Source of the DNA: FEN-1350 sp964386005
GTDB taxonomy: Bacteria; Planctomycetota; Phycisphaerae; Sedimentisphaerales; Anaerohalosphaeraceae
Direction: 5' to 3'
Assembly (NCBI GenBank): GCA_964386005.1
Contig: CAYLSB010000004.1
Span: 1 to 64,000 of the forward strand
Length of the DNA: 64,000 bases
Shown: piece after piece, positions 35,946-46,103 of the stretch
Layout: every line of letters begins with the position of its first letter
Numbering within the stretch: the stretch's first letter is position 1
Position numbers and translations under genes: made by a program
The notes under the pieces: generated by a model
The model's database searches: none
What the model saw: only the letters and a program-made list of their open reading frames with translations
What the model was told of the DNA's origin: nothing

Positions 35946-38900
35946 CTATCGCGCGTCGGGCACAGGATGAAGGGCGACCAGTCGCGGCGATTCGTCCGGT
36001 TCATCGACCTCGCTGCGATCGAAGATGGCGATATACCGCCGATCGGCATCGACATCGATCACCCGACGGGTCGGGTCCGTATGAGGGATCACTCGGGGCG
36101 GGCCGATCCGAAGCGCGATATACGCCGTAAACGTGTCGCTGCGCACCGTGAAGATATTCGACAATCGAGAGAGAATCCAATCCCGTTCCTCAAAATCGCC
36201 CCGTATGGAAGGATCGCCAACATTGACGGAGGGATGATTTTTGAGTCGTTTCATTTCATCGAACCGTAAAAGATCGGTCAGGGATTGATGGGCTTTATCC
36301 TGACCCGTCACCGCAATCTCAGCGGCCAGCTTGTCCACCCAGTCCCTCGCCCACGCCGTTCCATCCGGAAACGCATTGGGATCATCCGGGAACCATTCCG
36401 GATTGACCGGGATTGCCGCACGGATCACTTCCTTGGTGGCGGTGTTGATATTGATCCGCCCCGGTTGCGGTTTGGGCAAATCCCCTGTTACGGGATCCTG
36501 GCGATTGCCAAGAAAACCGATATACCCAAACAGTTCCGGGGCGGCCTCAATATCGATACGAACGTCACCCTCATCCGAAGCCAGACCGACAAGATACGTC
36601 ACTGAATTCGGATCGTCGCCGTTTTTTATATTGCCGATCGACAGGATCTTTTCAAAATCGCCGAGCGTCGAGATCGGATTTTTGGTGGTGTTGCTGTTGT
36701 TATCCGCAACGGGCATCTGAAAACCCTTGGCCTGAGGAATATCGATTCCGTTGGCGCGTCCGAGCGTCTCGCTACCGTTATCCAGGACCATTTCTTTAGA
36801 GTTGGCATACTTCCACGCCTTCTCGTCGCGTTTCAATGAATGCGGTCCGTCCTGTAAAAAATCTGAATTAATCTGGCCCGGTTCGGTTTGATCAACCGTT
36901 AGGAAAGAACCTGCAACTCCTGGAATCGGCCGTTGTAGAAGAATCACATCATTGGTGACAAAACCATTACTTGCCCCAGCCAATTGAGCCCACTCATAGG
37001 TGGGAGTATTATTGGGTAAGGTTCCCCAGTTCAGGTTGCGAAGGACAAATCGGCCGGGTGCTGTGGGAGTTCCTTTCGGAACAATCACATTATTGGATGC
37101 TGTAAATGTATATTGTCGTGGATTACTCTTCGGATTACCCACAACAATTCGCCAACCTTCGAGCTTGATATCCTGGTCATACGGATTCACGAACTCCACG
37201 GCAAAACGGCCGATACCACTTGTCGAAAATGTACAGTAGATCTCCGAGATAAACGGCTGGCGCTCATAGCCATAGACGGCGATTGGACCGGTCTTGGCCT
37301 TGTTATCCTTGTACAACCCGAAAGCCAGTTCCGGCCAGATGGATAGACCGGATACATCGAGCGGATTTCCTGCCTGATTCAATCCGATATATCGAATCAT
37401 CCTGAGAATCAGGGCTTCATCAATAACCGTCGGATCAGGGCTTTTCTGGCCATCGGCGAAAAAGGGGCCTTCGGTCGCCGGATCGTTATCGTCGAGATAA
37501 TCGATCATGTTGGCTACGGTCTGAGCGGCCTTGACTGCGGCCTTGCCCAATAGAACCTTCGGCCCGTCAAATCGAGCCGCCGTGTCGGGATCATCCAGAT
37601 CGGCCTGAACAGCGGGCGCCGTATTGTCGGTCGTCAGGTAAAACGCCCGCAGGGCATACAGTAACTGCACGACTTGTTTGTACCGATGAGACAAAACCGG
37701 CTCAACCTGTTGCTGGCCATCGAACACATATTTGCCGACGATCAGATCGCGGGTGCTGACCACCGATCCATTGGTCGGTCGAAAAATCGTCCGGACGATT
37801 TCATATTGACTTTTTTTCGTGTCCTTCGAAGAAGGATTCGTCTCTCTCAGCCAATCCTTCCTCAATCGCCCGATCACCGGATCCAGAATCGGGTCGAAAC
37901 CGGATCGGATATTACGGTCGAAACTGTAAAATGTGCAAACATGACGACGATCGTAACGCCACCGATAATCCAGTTTGCGTTGATTTTCTGGAAGCGAATC
38001 TTCCGATGGATTATAATATGCCCCACTGGTATCATCGAAATTCTTTGAATTACAGCGAAACTTCCATTTGTCAAAAGATGATCGTTCATAATAGGTGTTG
38101 GATACTGTAAATTGATCTTCGATCTCATCGTTACGGGGGAGAGCCAAGACTTCAAACTTTCCGCTTGCTGCATTAAAAGTAAAATACGATATATCACGTC
38201 TTTCAAATCGAGCTTCGTAGTTGGACGTCAATAAAAACCGATTGCGGATCTCCAACTCGTCCGTCAGATCAAACAGCCGGTAGCGGTTTCCCGGATTTTC
38301 GATTTTCATAATAACATTATCATGATACTGTCGAACGGTATCCATCGCGGCGTTCGGATTCGCCATCCGGGCTTTACGAATGCTATCAAGATCGGCTAAA
38401 TCATTTTGGGAAATAATAATCGGATCGCGATCGCTGCCGCGCAAAAACCGTTCGTAATCCACCGCCGACAGATAAGCACCGCTGCTGTTGGGACTGAGCC
38501 GAAAGGCGGTGTTGAGATTCAGCATCGCGCCATTGTCGATGATCCGGACGGCTGCATACATCGGCTCGCCCTTGGCCGTGGAAATCTTCGGAATCCGTAC
38601 CCACACGCTGTCCCAGACGCCGTCGCCATCGGCATCGGCAATATACAGGGTATCATTGGGAACCCGCGGCATCGGCCTTCCATCCGATGCATTGAACAGA
38701 TCGGGGCCGACTTTCATTCCCGTCACCAATCCACCGAGCCCCGGAGCCACCGCACGATATATCCCGCTGACATCGTAATACAGATCGCTCACATGCCGCC
38801 AGTTGATCAGATCATCCCGCACATGATCCGGCGTGCCATAGGGATCTTCGGATTCCGAATCGTTGGCCGAAAGCCATCGGTCCTGATCGCCGGCAAAATC

Positions 38901-39227
38901 AAATGCTTCATTGATTACCGTACGATAGAAATCGTCTTTTCGCGTTCCATCCGCCAGATGCGCCTCGCGGTCGGAGCCGAACAAGTCATCGACGAGTACC
39001 TTGTTGATCCGGTCGGTCACGGCATCGACGCCGGCCGACAGGTCACGATCGCGATTGGCCGACGTGCTGCCGGCCTCCTGGAGCCGCGAGGCCATGACGA
39101 AGATAACGCCCACCAGACTCAGAAGGACCGTCAACACCACGACCAGGATCATCGCCGAGCCGGCCGGCATCATCCTCGGTCGTGAACGCGTCGAACTGTC
39201 ATTCCATCGAATATTCCGCATGGCCAT
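35946..39227 (-). CDS. Very large GspK-like minor pseudopilin
   Basis: 1093 residues. 'PAGSAMILVVVLTVLLSLVGVIFVMASRLQ' near residue 22 onward is a GspK-type N-terminal helix without the Glu at +5. 'RININTATKEVIRAAIPV' near the C-terminus matches the helix-hairpin segment of GspK. Canonical GspK has ~330 residues, so about 750 residues of inserted, Asp/Asn-rich sequence are present. GspK caps the pseudopilus tip with GspI and GspJ, whose likely genes lie immediately upstream. It is the last member of the secretion operon. Confidence 0.7.
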   Translation of the reverse strand: MAMRNIRWNDSSTRSRPRMMPAGSAMILVVVLTVLLSLVGVIFVMASRLQEAGSTSANRDRDLSAGVDAVTDRINKVLVDDLFGSDREAHLADGTRKDDFYRTVINEAFDFAGDQDRWLSANDSESEDPYGTPDHVRDDLINWRHVSDLYYDVSGIYRAVAPGLGGLVTGMKVGPDLFNASDGRPMPRVPNDTLYIADADGDGVWDSVWVRIPKISTAKGEPMYAAVRIIDNGAMLNLNTAFRLSPNSSGAYLSAVDYERFLRGSDRDPIIISQNDLADLDSIRKARMANPNAAMDTVRQYHDNVIMKIENPGNRYRLFDLTDELEIRNRFLLTSNYEARFERRDISYFTFNAASGKFEVLALPRNDEIEDQFTVSNTYYERSSFDKWKFRCNSKNFDDTSGAYYNPSEDSLPENQRKLDYRWRYDRRHVCTFYSFDRNIRSGFDPILDPVIGRLRKDWLRETNPSSKDTKKSQYEIVRTIFRPTNGSVVSTRDLIVGKYVFDGQQQVEPVLSHRYKQVVQLLYALRAFYLTTDNTAPAVQADLDDPDTAARFDGPKVLLGKAAVKAAQTVANMIDYLDDNDPATEGPFFADGQKSPDPTVIDEALILRMIRYIGLNQAGNPLDVSGLSIWPELAFGLYKDNKAKTGPIAVYGYERQPFISEIYCTFSTSGIGRFAVEFVNPYDQDIKLEGWRIVVGNPKSNPRQYTFTASNNVIVPKGTPTAPGRFVLRNLNWGTLPNNTPTYEWAQLAGASNGFVTNDVILLQRPIPGVAGSFLTVDQTEPGQINSDFLQDGPHSLKRDEKAWKYANSKEMVLDNGSETLGRANGIDIPQAKGFQMPVADNNSNTTKNPISTLGDFEKILSIGNIKNGDDPNSVTYLVGLASDEGDVRIDIEAAPELFGYIGFLGNRQDPVTGDLPKPQPGRININTATKEVIRAAIPVNPEWFPDDPNAFPDGTAWARDWVDKLAAEIAVTGQDKAHQSLTDLLRFDEMKRLKNHPSVNVGDPSIRGDFEERDWILSRLSNIFTVRSDTFTAYIALRIGPPRVIPHTDPTRRVIDVDADRRYIAIFDRSEVDEPDESPRLVALHPVPDAR

Positions 39228-39237
39228 TCCCCCGCCA

Positions 39238-40389
39238 TTATTTTAGATACACAATATGAGTAAATGTCTTGCCGTTTTTGAATACGCCCCTGGAGTCGTA
39301 CAGGGTAAAGGTGAACTTCAGGGCCCGGCCCATCCCGCCGGAGGTCGAATCCGATTGAAACGCAACGCCGTCGTCCGGGGACCACGACACATACCCCGGA
39401 TTGAACCGGGATCCGCTGACGGAAAAATCCGCCCGCGCGATCGAACCATCCGGATTTCGGACAATCTCCGGAAACCATCTCTGCTGGGCGTTGTGCCAGC
39501 ACTGCACCGAAAATTCCCCCACGCCTTCGCACAGCATCATGTGGATATTTTTGTTTCTCGTCGGGTCCACAGGTCGCGGATCGACCGAAAGTCCGGAATC
39601 CACCGGGACAGTCGCGCCCCAAATCGATTGCCCCGTCATCCACGATAGCAGCATGCCTTTGTTCGCCGCATCCGCCGGGATATCCAGCCATTGCCGAATC
39701 GACAGGTTCATATACTCAAAACTATGGATAAAAGCGGGAGTGAACGTACCCAACAGATTCGACGTATTCAAGGGATACGTCTGGCCGGTAATCGAATCGG
39801 GATCGCCGATCAGTTCGCGATCCGAGGCCAGAATATGTTGGCTGCGCGCGAGGATTCGTCGTTTGGGTAACTGTTTCTCGGCCGGTATTGTATTCGGCGG
39901 AGGCGCCGAATCATTGGCGGGCATGTAACAGATCAACGCCATGTTGCCCTGAACATATTTTTGCCCGGCTCCAGCCACCACGACCGGCACCGAAGCGGCC
40001 GGGATTGGATTGGGCCTCGGCGGTTGCTGCTGATAGGACTGAAAATTCCCGTTGGCGAAAAAAACGACGCGGTCAAACCGCCCGTAATGATGAATATCCG
40101 CCGCCGGCGCGGTCCAATCCAGGAATTTTCCCTCGACATCCAGTGGAATCGGAACCCAGGCCATCGTGACCTCGCCCTGATCATACAGTCCGCGAAAATC
40201 CGCGTTGAGCTGGTTGACGAGCGCCCGCAGCTTATGCGTCAGCTCGCCGGTCGCCTGCGCGCGGCGGTGGGCATCGACGGCCATCTTGAAGACCATACCC
40301 GAGATCGCTATCATCGCCACCAGCAGCCCCATCGCCACCAGAAGCTCCAGGATCGTAAACGCTCGAGATTGCCGCGATTTCACATTCAT
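39238..40389 (-). CDS. GspJ-like minor pseudopilin
   Basis: 383 residues. 'SRQSRAFTILELLVAMGLLV' is a class III prepilin leader with Glu at +5 of the mature protein. The residue before the cleavage site is Ala rather than the usual Gly. The position between the I-like and K-like genes and the length, longer than G or H types, suggest GspJ. It would act at the pseudopilus tip in the inner membrane and periplasm. Spacing to the neighbours is about 10 bp on each side. Confidence 0.65.
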   Translation of the reverse strand: MNVKSRQSRAFTILELLVAMGLLVAMIAISGMVFKMAVDAHRRAQATGELTHKLRALVNQLNADFRGLYDQGEVTMAWVPIPLDVEGKFLDWTAPAADIHHYGRFDRVVFFANGNFQSYQQQPPRPNPIPAASVPVVVAGAGQKYVQGNMALICYMPANDSAPPPNTIPAEKQLPKRRILARSQHILASDRELIGDPDSITGQTYPLNTSNLLGTFTPAFIHSFEYMNLSIRQWLDIPADAANKGMLLSWMTGQSIWGATVPVDSGLSVDPRPVDPTRNKNIHMMLCEGVGEFSVQCWHNAQQRWFPEIVRNPDGSIARADFSVSGSRFNPGYVSWSPDDGVAFQSDSTSGGMGRALKFTFTLYDSRGVFKNGKTFTHIVYLK

Positions 40390-40399
40390 ACTATTTTAC

Positions 40400-41500
40400 C
40401 TACAGTTGTCCCTGAAATACGCCCACGCACGGGTTACGTCCCGCCACCCGCGGCGGAATGTTTGTAGGCGTTGTCTGCGTGCCGACGCCGGCCGGTGGGA
40501 TTACCCAGACAATTCGCGAGGTAATCGTTGGGTATTCATCCGCCGTGAACATGAACAGGCCTTCCATATCCGCCGCTTCAATCGTAGTGGCTATGCCGTC
40601 CAGATCCGGCTGACGAATCAATCGAATTTGTCCATAGTCGGCCGAATTGGCCGGGTCGGGCGCCGTAACCTCCAGCACGCGCATGATCCGTCCATTCCGG
40701 TCATCCAGTAAGGTCGCCCCCTCGACGATATATCGTCCCATCGTCGAGCGGTTCACGTCCGTAAACCTCAACAACGTAAAATAATACCCCGAACCGGGAA
40801 GAGGATTGGCGGTGGTAGTTCTCAGTCGGATCTCCGTCCCCGGGGTAATGGTTAATTCCACCGGTACCGGCGTGGGATAATCGCTGGTTGTCCAGGGATT
40901 GAGAGAGGGAACGCCGCTGGGTCGATCATAATCAAACCGCGGAAATTTCGCTCCCTGCCCGGTCATCCGGCAAACAAAAATGGTGACCTGGGTTTCCGTC
41001 GAGGTGGCGTCCAGTCGACGGCAGAGGGCCGACCAGAAATAACGCGGCGGATCCTGAAGATCGGTTTTGATTTGCGGATTACCCGGAGTCGAATAATCAA
41101 ATACGGCCGTCGATGGATACAGCGATTGGGATTGGAAAAATTTATCGAGACCCGCCCCAGTCATCCCCGGATAAACAATCTGCAGTTGCGTCAATGCCTG
41201 TGGGGATATAAATGACGATCTCCGCGGAGGAGCCAATTGCATATACTGAGCAATGCTTACGCCGTCATACGGTACATGCCGATCATACGGCATTGTATTG
41301 GGATCTTTTCCAAACAGGTGAATTTTGGCCATCGCCTCTTCGGCGGCCACGACCCCGATCGTCCGCTCCGTGGACAGGGCGGTCAATTTGATCCCCACAG
41401 GCAACGTCCCGGCGATGAGCAGAAAACCCACCACGAGGATCCCGGCGGCCATCAGGACCTCCGTCAGAGAAAACGCCCTGTTGCGGCGGTTAGGATTCAT
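40400..41500 (-). CDS. GspI/PilV-like minor pseudopilin
   Basis: About 366 residues from the ATG at 41500, which follows AAAGGAAGGA; an ATG at 41518 overlapping the upstream stop is possible but has no ribosome site. 'NRAFSLTEVLMAAGILVVGF' is the prepilin leader with Glu at +5 and Ala at -1. The remainder is beta-rich and carries no recognised domain. Order in the operon places it as GspI-like. Confidence 0.65.
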   Translation of the reverse strand: MNPNRRNRAFSLTEVLMAAGILVVGFLLIAGTLPVGIKLTALSTERTIGVVAAEEAMAKIHLFGKDPNTMPYDRHVPYDGVSIAQYMQLAPPRRSSFISPQALTQLQIVYPGMTGAGLDKFFQSQSLYPSTAVFDYSTPGNPQIKTDLQDPPRYFWSALCRRLDATSTETQVTIFVCRMTGQGAKFPRFDYDRPSGVPSLNPWTTSDYPTPVPVELTITPGTEIRLRTTTANPLPGSGYYFTLLRFTDVNRSTMGRYIVEGATLLDDRNGRIMRVLEVTAPDPANSADYGQIRLIRQPDLDGIATTIEAADMEGLFMFTADEYPTITSRIVWVIPPAGVGTQTTPTNIPPRVAGRNPCVGVFQGQL

Positions 41501-41514
41501 CCCGATCCTTCCTT

Positions 41515-42357
41515 TCATTGCATCCCCACCACTTCGCCCGTATGGGGATTGACGTACTCCCTCGGCAGTGATTTGAGATACCGCGACCATCGCTGCGTAT
41601 TGGGAACACTTCCGAACTTGCGCTTGTCATAGATCACAAAACTATTGCGGCTCCATTCCTGGCCCAGACCGAGGTCCGCGTAATCATCCTGATAAAATAT
41701 CACTTTGGAAGGCGTGGCCGTTGTCCCCGCATCGACCACAGGTTTGGTATTGAAGACATCATCGATGCCGGTGTTGTTGGTTCCGCTGGTACCCTGACGA
41801 TTCCGGACACGAACCTCATGGGAAACAAGACGGCCCTCCTTCGAAAAGACGATCGAAAAGGTTGTCGTATCCGTCAATTCCAACGGCTCATCGATATTCA
41901 GATCACTGAGAGCATCATTGGCCGGATTGGACGGTACGATCCCGATTGGAACACAGGTCGGATCGGAGGCCCCTCCATTGGCGGTCCGATTGGTTCGGAT
42001 GAACAGGTCCATCACTCCGATCTGATCGGGCAACTTCATGGGTTTTCGCTGATCCACCGCGCGAAATCCATTGGCAAGACCGGTCGCATCATAATCATAT
42101 CGGATCAGGATCATGTACTGCCGGCCGGCCTTATCCTGCTGGAACCGGATGCCGACATAGGTGTTTTCCGCCATCGCCAGCGACCGCGCGTTGGACAGCG
42201 CCGCCGAGATCACGCTTCGGATATTGGCCGCGGAATCGAACGACTCGACGATCTTTTTGGCCGCGGGGACTCCAATGGCAAACAGGATCGCCACGATGCC
42301 CAGCACGGCCAGGATTTCCACCAGCGTCAGACCGGATTGTCGAATCGATCGTTTCAT
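41515..42357 (-). CDS. GspH-like pseudopilin
   Basis: 280 residues beginning MKRSIRQSGLTLVEILAVLG, a canonical prepilin leader with Gly at -1 (SG-LTLVE). 'IRSVISAALSNARSLAMAEN' immediately after the helix is the GspH signature (R-x-A-x-x-N-A-R-S-x-A), followed by a beta-rich C-terminal domain. GspH sits between the main shaft and the tip complex. Confidence 0.75.
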   Translation of the reverse strand: MKRSIRQSGLTLVEILAVLGIVAILFAIGVPAAKKIVESFDSAANIRSVISAALSNARSLAMAENTYVGIRFQQDKAGRQYMILIRYDYDATGLANGFRAVDQRKPMKLPDQIGVMDLFIRTNRTANGGASDPTCVPIGIVPSNPANDALSDLNIDEPLELTDTTTFSIVFSKEGRLVSHEVRVRNRQGTSGTNNTGIDDVFNTKPVVDAGTTATPSKVIFYQDDYADLGLGQEWSRNSFVIYDKRKFGSVPNTQRWSRYLKSLPREYVNPHTGEVVGMQ

Positions 42358-42395
42358 CGTTCAAAGGTCCCGTTCGGCATGTCCGCCGAAACGCA

Positions 42396-43322
42396 TTACT
42401 TTCCCGGATCAAAATTGAACAGATCATCCGGCGTCCCGTACAATCCATCCGAGCCGGCCGAATGAAGGATAAACGACTCCGACTTGTACGGTCGCCAGAA
42501 CGACGTATCTCCCGGAGTGGTCGGATTGTAATAATTCGGATTTCGCGTCATCTCGTAGAATTTCCTGGCATCCGCGGCGAGCGGATGATCCAGAGTTGTG
42601 CCCCCGTCGACGGGTTTGCCCAGATTGATGATCTTCAGATTATGACGCAAGTCAAAAATATTCAGAATGCTGTACGCCCCGGAATCATAATTGGCCGGAT
42701 CGTGTTGCTTGGCGGATGGATTGGCCTTGTAAAACAGGATTGGCATTCCGGCTTTCTTATTGGTCCGGAGGTTCTTCACCCCATCAAACGAGTCAGATAA
42801 GATATACGTATTGTCGCGGACATCATTATAGACGCGGCCGAAAAGATCGACAATCTTGACGGCATTGGCGTTTTCCAGTTCCAGGTACGGTCCCTTGCGC
42901 GACTGGAGACTGGCCTCTTTCTCGTCGGGGTTGAGCTTGCTGTTGGGCAGGATATAGAGTTCCTTGCCCCCCACCGTTGTTTTATCGGTTCCCCATGCGG
43001 AATAGACGGAGTTGGGATGAAATCCAAATCCATCGTATCCGATCACCGCTTCGGCGAGTCGCTGCGATCCCCCGTAATTATTCAGCGTATCCGTAGGGCT
43101 GAATGATTCCGGATACTCTCCGAAGTCGGACCGATAGGCCTCCAGCGCGATACTGATGCTGTTGAACTGGCCTTTCTGTTTGACATTCATCGCCGTCTTA
43201 TGCGCCAGATTGAAGGCCGGCACAAGGATCGCCGCGAGGATCGCGATGATGGCCACGGCGGTCACCACTTCCACCAGAGAAAAGGCCGAAGCGTTTCGGT
43301 ATCGTTTGCGTTCAGGATTCAT
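42396..43322 (-). CDS. GspG-like pseudopilin, fourth of four
   Basis: About 308 residues; AAGGAG 8 bases before the ATG at 43322 fixes the start. Leader and helix: 'SAFSLVEVVTAVAIIAILAA'. 'QFNSISIALEAYRSDFGEYP' corresponds to the conserved 'I-x-x-AL-x-Y-x-D-G-x-YP' of GspG. The C-terminus 'HSAGSDGLYGTPDDLFNF' matches in position and spacing the calcium-binding loop of GspG. The middle carries a ~150-residue insertion shared with the genes at 43370 and 45039. Confidence 0.75.
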   Translation of the reverse strand: MNPERKRYRNASAFSLVEVVTAVAIIAILAAILVPAFNLAHKTAMNVKQKGQFNSISIALEAYRSDFGEYPESFSPTDTLNNYGGSQRLAEAVIGYDGFGFHPNSVYSAWGTDKTTVGGKELYILPNSKLNPDEKEASLQSRKGPYLELENANAVKIVDLFGRVYNDVRDNTYILSDSFDGVKNLRTNKKAGMPILFYKANPSAKQHDPANYDSGAYSILNIFDLRHNLKIINLGKPVDGGTTLDHPLAADARKFYEMTRNPNYYNPTTPGDTSFWRPYKSESFILHSAGSDGLYGTPDDLFNFDPGK

Positions 43323-43369
43323 AATGCCGCTCCTTAATCTGCCGACCGAGAGGTCCCGCGGGCCGGCCG

Positions 43370-44317
43370 TCAATAATTAAAATTGCTCACGTCATCTTTG
43401 GTACCGAAAATGCCGTCATACCCGGCGGAGATCAGGATAAAAGTCTGAGGATTGTACGGCCTACGGAAATTCTGCACCGAGGGATCCGTGATCGTATGAT
43501 AGAAACGCTGCCTGCCGGTTCCGGTTTGTTGCGCCCCGGATTGATCCTGATAGGTATAGGGTTCCGAAATACTAAACCGATGTTTGGAATTGACGGGATC
43601 CTTCACCGGTCCCAGTGAAATAATTTCTTCATTGTCGGCGTAATTGTAGATCAGCCGGGGTTCGTCGGCGGGAGTGGTTCGCAGACGATCCCAGTCAAAA
43701 TCCTTGGATGCCTCCTTGGCCTTGTAATACAGAATGGGGTTGCCGACAAACATCCGGGTCCCGTCGAGCAACTGGACCTGTCGATGACGGAAGATATCCG
43801 TGATGACCGGGGCCAGAATCATTCCGTCGCCGGAGGAAGAATACACCGGACCGCTGTAGCCGTCGTACAATTGTTCCAGCAGAACCACAGCGGACCCCGA
43901 TTTCAAATCGACATACAGTTTCCGACGCCGATTGAGACTGGTCGGGTCATTCTCATACTCCTTGACACTGGGGTCCTGATCGGGCGCATACCATTTACTG
44001 ACCGGGTCGAAACCGTGTTGATCGCGTCCGAGCAGCGCTTCGGCCAGATGCTGAGCTCCGCAGATCAGGGGAGGAGAGCCATTCCTGGATTCCACGCTGG
44101 ATTGCGGATAGCCGTCGTTTTCCTCATGGAAAAATTCCAGGCCCACATCCAGGCTGTGGAGCACGGATTTCTGCTTGAGGGCCTTGGCCGATTTCATCAC
44201 TTTGTGAAGGCCGGTGGTCATAATCATCACCAGCATGGAGATGATCGAAATCACCACAAGCAGCTCCATCAATGTGAAGGCCGTTTTTCGGTTTTCAAAT
44301 GGATATCGTTTGTTCAT
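43370..44317 (-). CDS. GspG-like pseudopilin, third of four
   Basis: About 315 residues from the ATG at 44317, preceded by GAGGAA. 'TAFTLMELLVVISIISMLV' is the prepilin helix, with Ala at -1. 'SVLHSLDVGLEFFHEENDGYP' is the GspG segment after the helix. The C-terminus 'ISAGYDGIFGTKDDVSNF' is the calcium-loop-like motif shared with its neighbours. The central insertion has the pattern 'LAEALLGRDQHGFDP' and 'GNPILYYKA', also seen in the other two long paralogues. Confidence 0.75.
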   Translation of the reverse strand: MNKRYPFENRKTAFTLMELLVVISIISMLVMIMTTGLHKVMKSAKALKQKSVLHSLDVGLEFFHEENDGYPQSSVESRNGSPPLICGAQHLAEALLGRDQHGFDPVSKWYAPDQDPSVKEYENDPTSLNRRRKLYVDLKSGSAVVLLEQLYDGYSGPVYSSSGDGMILAPVITDIFRHRQVQLLDGTRMFVGNPILYYKAKEASKDFDWDRLRTTPADEPRLIYNYADNEEIISLGPVKDPVNSKHRFSISEPYTYQDQSGAQQTGTGRQRFYHTITDPSVQNFRRPYNPQTFILISAGYDGIFGTKDDVSNFNY

Positions 44318-44348
44318 ATTCGGTTCCTCGGTAAAGGAGGCGAATTCG

Positions 44349-44999
44349 TTATTTGCCATCATCGCTTCGCAAATCATCCGGAGTATTGAATTGCTTATCG
44401 ATCCCGGCACTGGTAATCCGAGGGAAGGTCATCGCGCCCGGAGTGTACTCATATCGTAACGACGTTCCCCATGGATCGATCAGCCGGATCAGGGTGATCG
44501 ACGTATTATCGTATTCGGCACGGCGCAATTTGCGCAAGGTATCCTGTGAGGTCTTCCGGCTTTCGGAAATTGTATCGATGATTCTCCGACCGTCCGGGCA
44601 CTGATTGAGAAAATAATACAGACACTCGCCCACGGCATATTGATCGCATTCGCTCTGCGGAATTCCCGTGGACGGGATAACGACCGTTTCGGGCGGAATC
44701 CTTCGGTTCAAGCCGAGGTCGTCATTCAGATAGGCGATCAAATCGGCCTGTGCGAACGACGGGGTCACCGACCGAGGCGCGGCATTGAGCACTTCCATCG
44801 GAAACCGATTCATCTCGCCATGGTATTGCTCGATCGCCGTCACGACGATATCGATCGTGGATCGGGCCAGTTTTTCCTGGGCCTGACTCAACAATCGCCT
44901 CCCGACTCCGAGCAACAGCGAAGCCAGGACCAGGATGATGGCCGCAACCACCAGCAGTTCCACCAGCGTAAAAGCGGATTGTCCTTCGCTTCGCTTCAT
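44349..44999 (-). CDS. GspG-like pseudopilin, short form, second of four
   Basis: 216 residues. 'SAFTLVELLVVAAIILVLAS' is the prepilin helix. 'IDIVVTAIEQYHGEMNRFP' is the GspG post-helix segment. The end 'TSAGIDKQFNTPDDLRSD' keeps the loop pattern in altered form. It lacks the large insertion of the three long paralogues and is therefore closest to canonical GspG in length, though its calcium-loop residues are the least well preserved. Confidence 0.7.
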   Translation of the reverse strand: MKRSEGQSAFTLVELLVVAAIILVLASLLLGVGRRLLSQAQEKLARSTIDIVVTAIEQYHGEMNRFPMEVLNAAPRSVTPSFAQADLIAYLNDDLGLNRRIPPETVVIPSTGIPQSECDQYAVGECLYYFLNQCPDGRRIIDTISESRKTSQDTLRKLRRAEYDNTSITLIRLIDPWGTSLRYEYTPGAMTFPRITSAGIDKQFNTPDDLRSDDGK

Positions 45000-45038
45000 A
45001 CCAAACCTTCGTAATACGATGCCGAAGATGAATCGACG

Positions 45039-46055
45039 CTATTCTTTCTTGAAATTCGTGATATCGTCCGATGTGCCGTACAGCCCATCCTTGCCCGCGG
45101 AGATCAGAATATACGACTGCGCCCGGTACGGTCGCTTTAAGGTAGGGGTGGATATCTGCGTATTGATGATCATGTTCTGAAAATCGGCGTAATCGGAATT
45201 GCCCGCACCGTCGGCCAGGGGATGATCCATCGGATTGGTCTCGGCGGTCTGGAGCCGCAGGAGATTGTAATTGTCGAGATAAAAATAGATATCATCCGCA
45301 ATTCCGCCATGACCATAGGTGTCAATAAACGTCGGCTTCAGTCTTGAATAATCCTGTTCCGTAAATTGAGTTCGCGCCCGATAATAGAGAATCGGCATTC
45401 CGGTTTTCCGGGCGGAACTGGTGTTTCTCTTTTTGGAATACACATCGCACAAGACCATCGAGGGATGGTTGGCGACGTTAATCGTTCCGGTTGTGTTAAA
45501 TCCCACGGACGTCAATCGGCCGGGAACATACACGTCCGTCATGAGAAACGCGTTGGCATTCTCCAATTCGACAAATGAAGCGCCGAATTTCCCCCCACGG
45601 GACCGCGCGTTTTCATCTCCGGTTTGAAAATTGGCCACATCGACTTGAATATTATACAAATACAAATCGTTGATCGGATTGCCATTGCGATCGATCACAT
45701 CCGCGGTTCCGCTGGCCCGAAAATCCGAATTGGGATGGAAACCGAGAAAGTCCTGCCCCACCAGCGCCTCGGCCAGTTTATTGGCACCGCAATACGGCGT
45801 ATCATCATCGACATTAACCGGATCAATGGCGTTATCGTTGGAGGGCGGATACGCGCCGAACTCGGCCTTGTACAGATCCAAACCCACTTCAATGCTGTGG
45901 AACTGGGCGCTCTGCTGAACCTGCTTGGCATAATCCTTGACCATACTAAGGGCCGGCACCAGCAGGCCGATCAGGATCGCAATGACCCCCATGACCGTCA
46001 ACAACTCCACAATCGTAAAACCGCCCTCTCTCGCTGTGTTTTTGAACCTGTTCAT
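45039..46055 (-). CDS. GspG-like pseudopilin, first of four
   Basis: About 338 residues from the ATG at 46055 (AAAGGAA upstream). Leader 'GGFTIVELLTVMGVIAILIG' has Gly at -1, the canonical cleavage site. 'FHSIEVGLDLYKAEFGAYPP' and the C-terminal 'ISAGKDGLYGTSDDITNF' mark it as GspG-like. It directly follows gspF, the normal gspG position, so it is the best candidate for the main shaft subunit despite its long central insertion. Confidence 0.75.
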   Translation of the reverse strand: MNRFKNTAREGGFTIVELLTVMGVIAILIGLLVPALSMVKDYAKQVQQSAQFHSIEVGLDLYKAEFGAYPPSNDNAIDPVNVDDDTPYCGANKLAEALVGQDFLGFHPNSDFRASGTADVIDRNGNPINDLYLYNIQVDVANFQTGDENARSRGGKFGASFVELENANAFLMTDVYVPGRLTSVGFNTTGTINVANHPSMVLCDVYSKKRNTSSARKTGMPILYYRARTQFTEQDYSRLKPTFIDTYGHGGIADDIYFYLDNYNLLRLQTAETNPMDHPLADGAGNSDYADFQNMIINTQISTPTLKRPYRAQSYILISAGKDGLYGTSDDITNFKKE

Positions 46056-46103
46056 AATCGTTCCTTTCCATTGTCTCAGGATTGAGTATTTTGTTTCCAT
46101 GGA

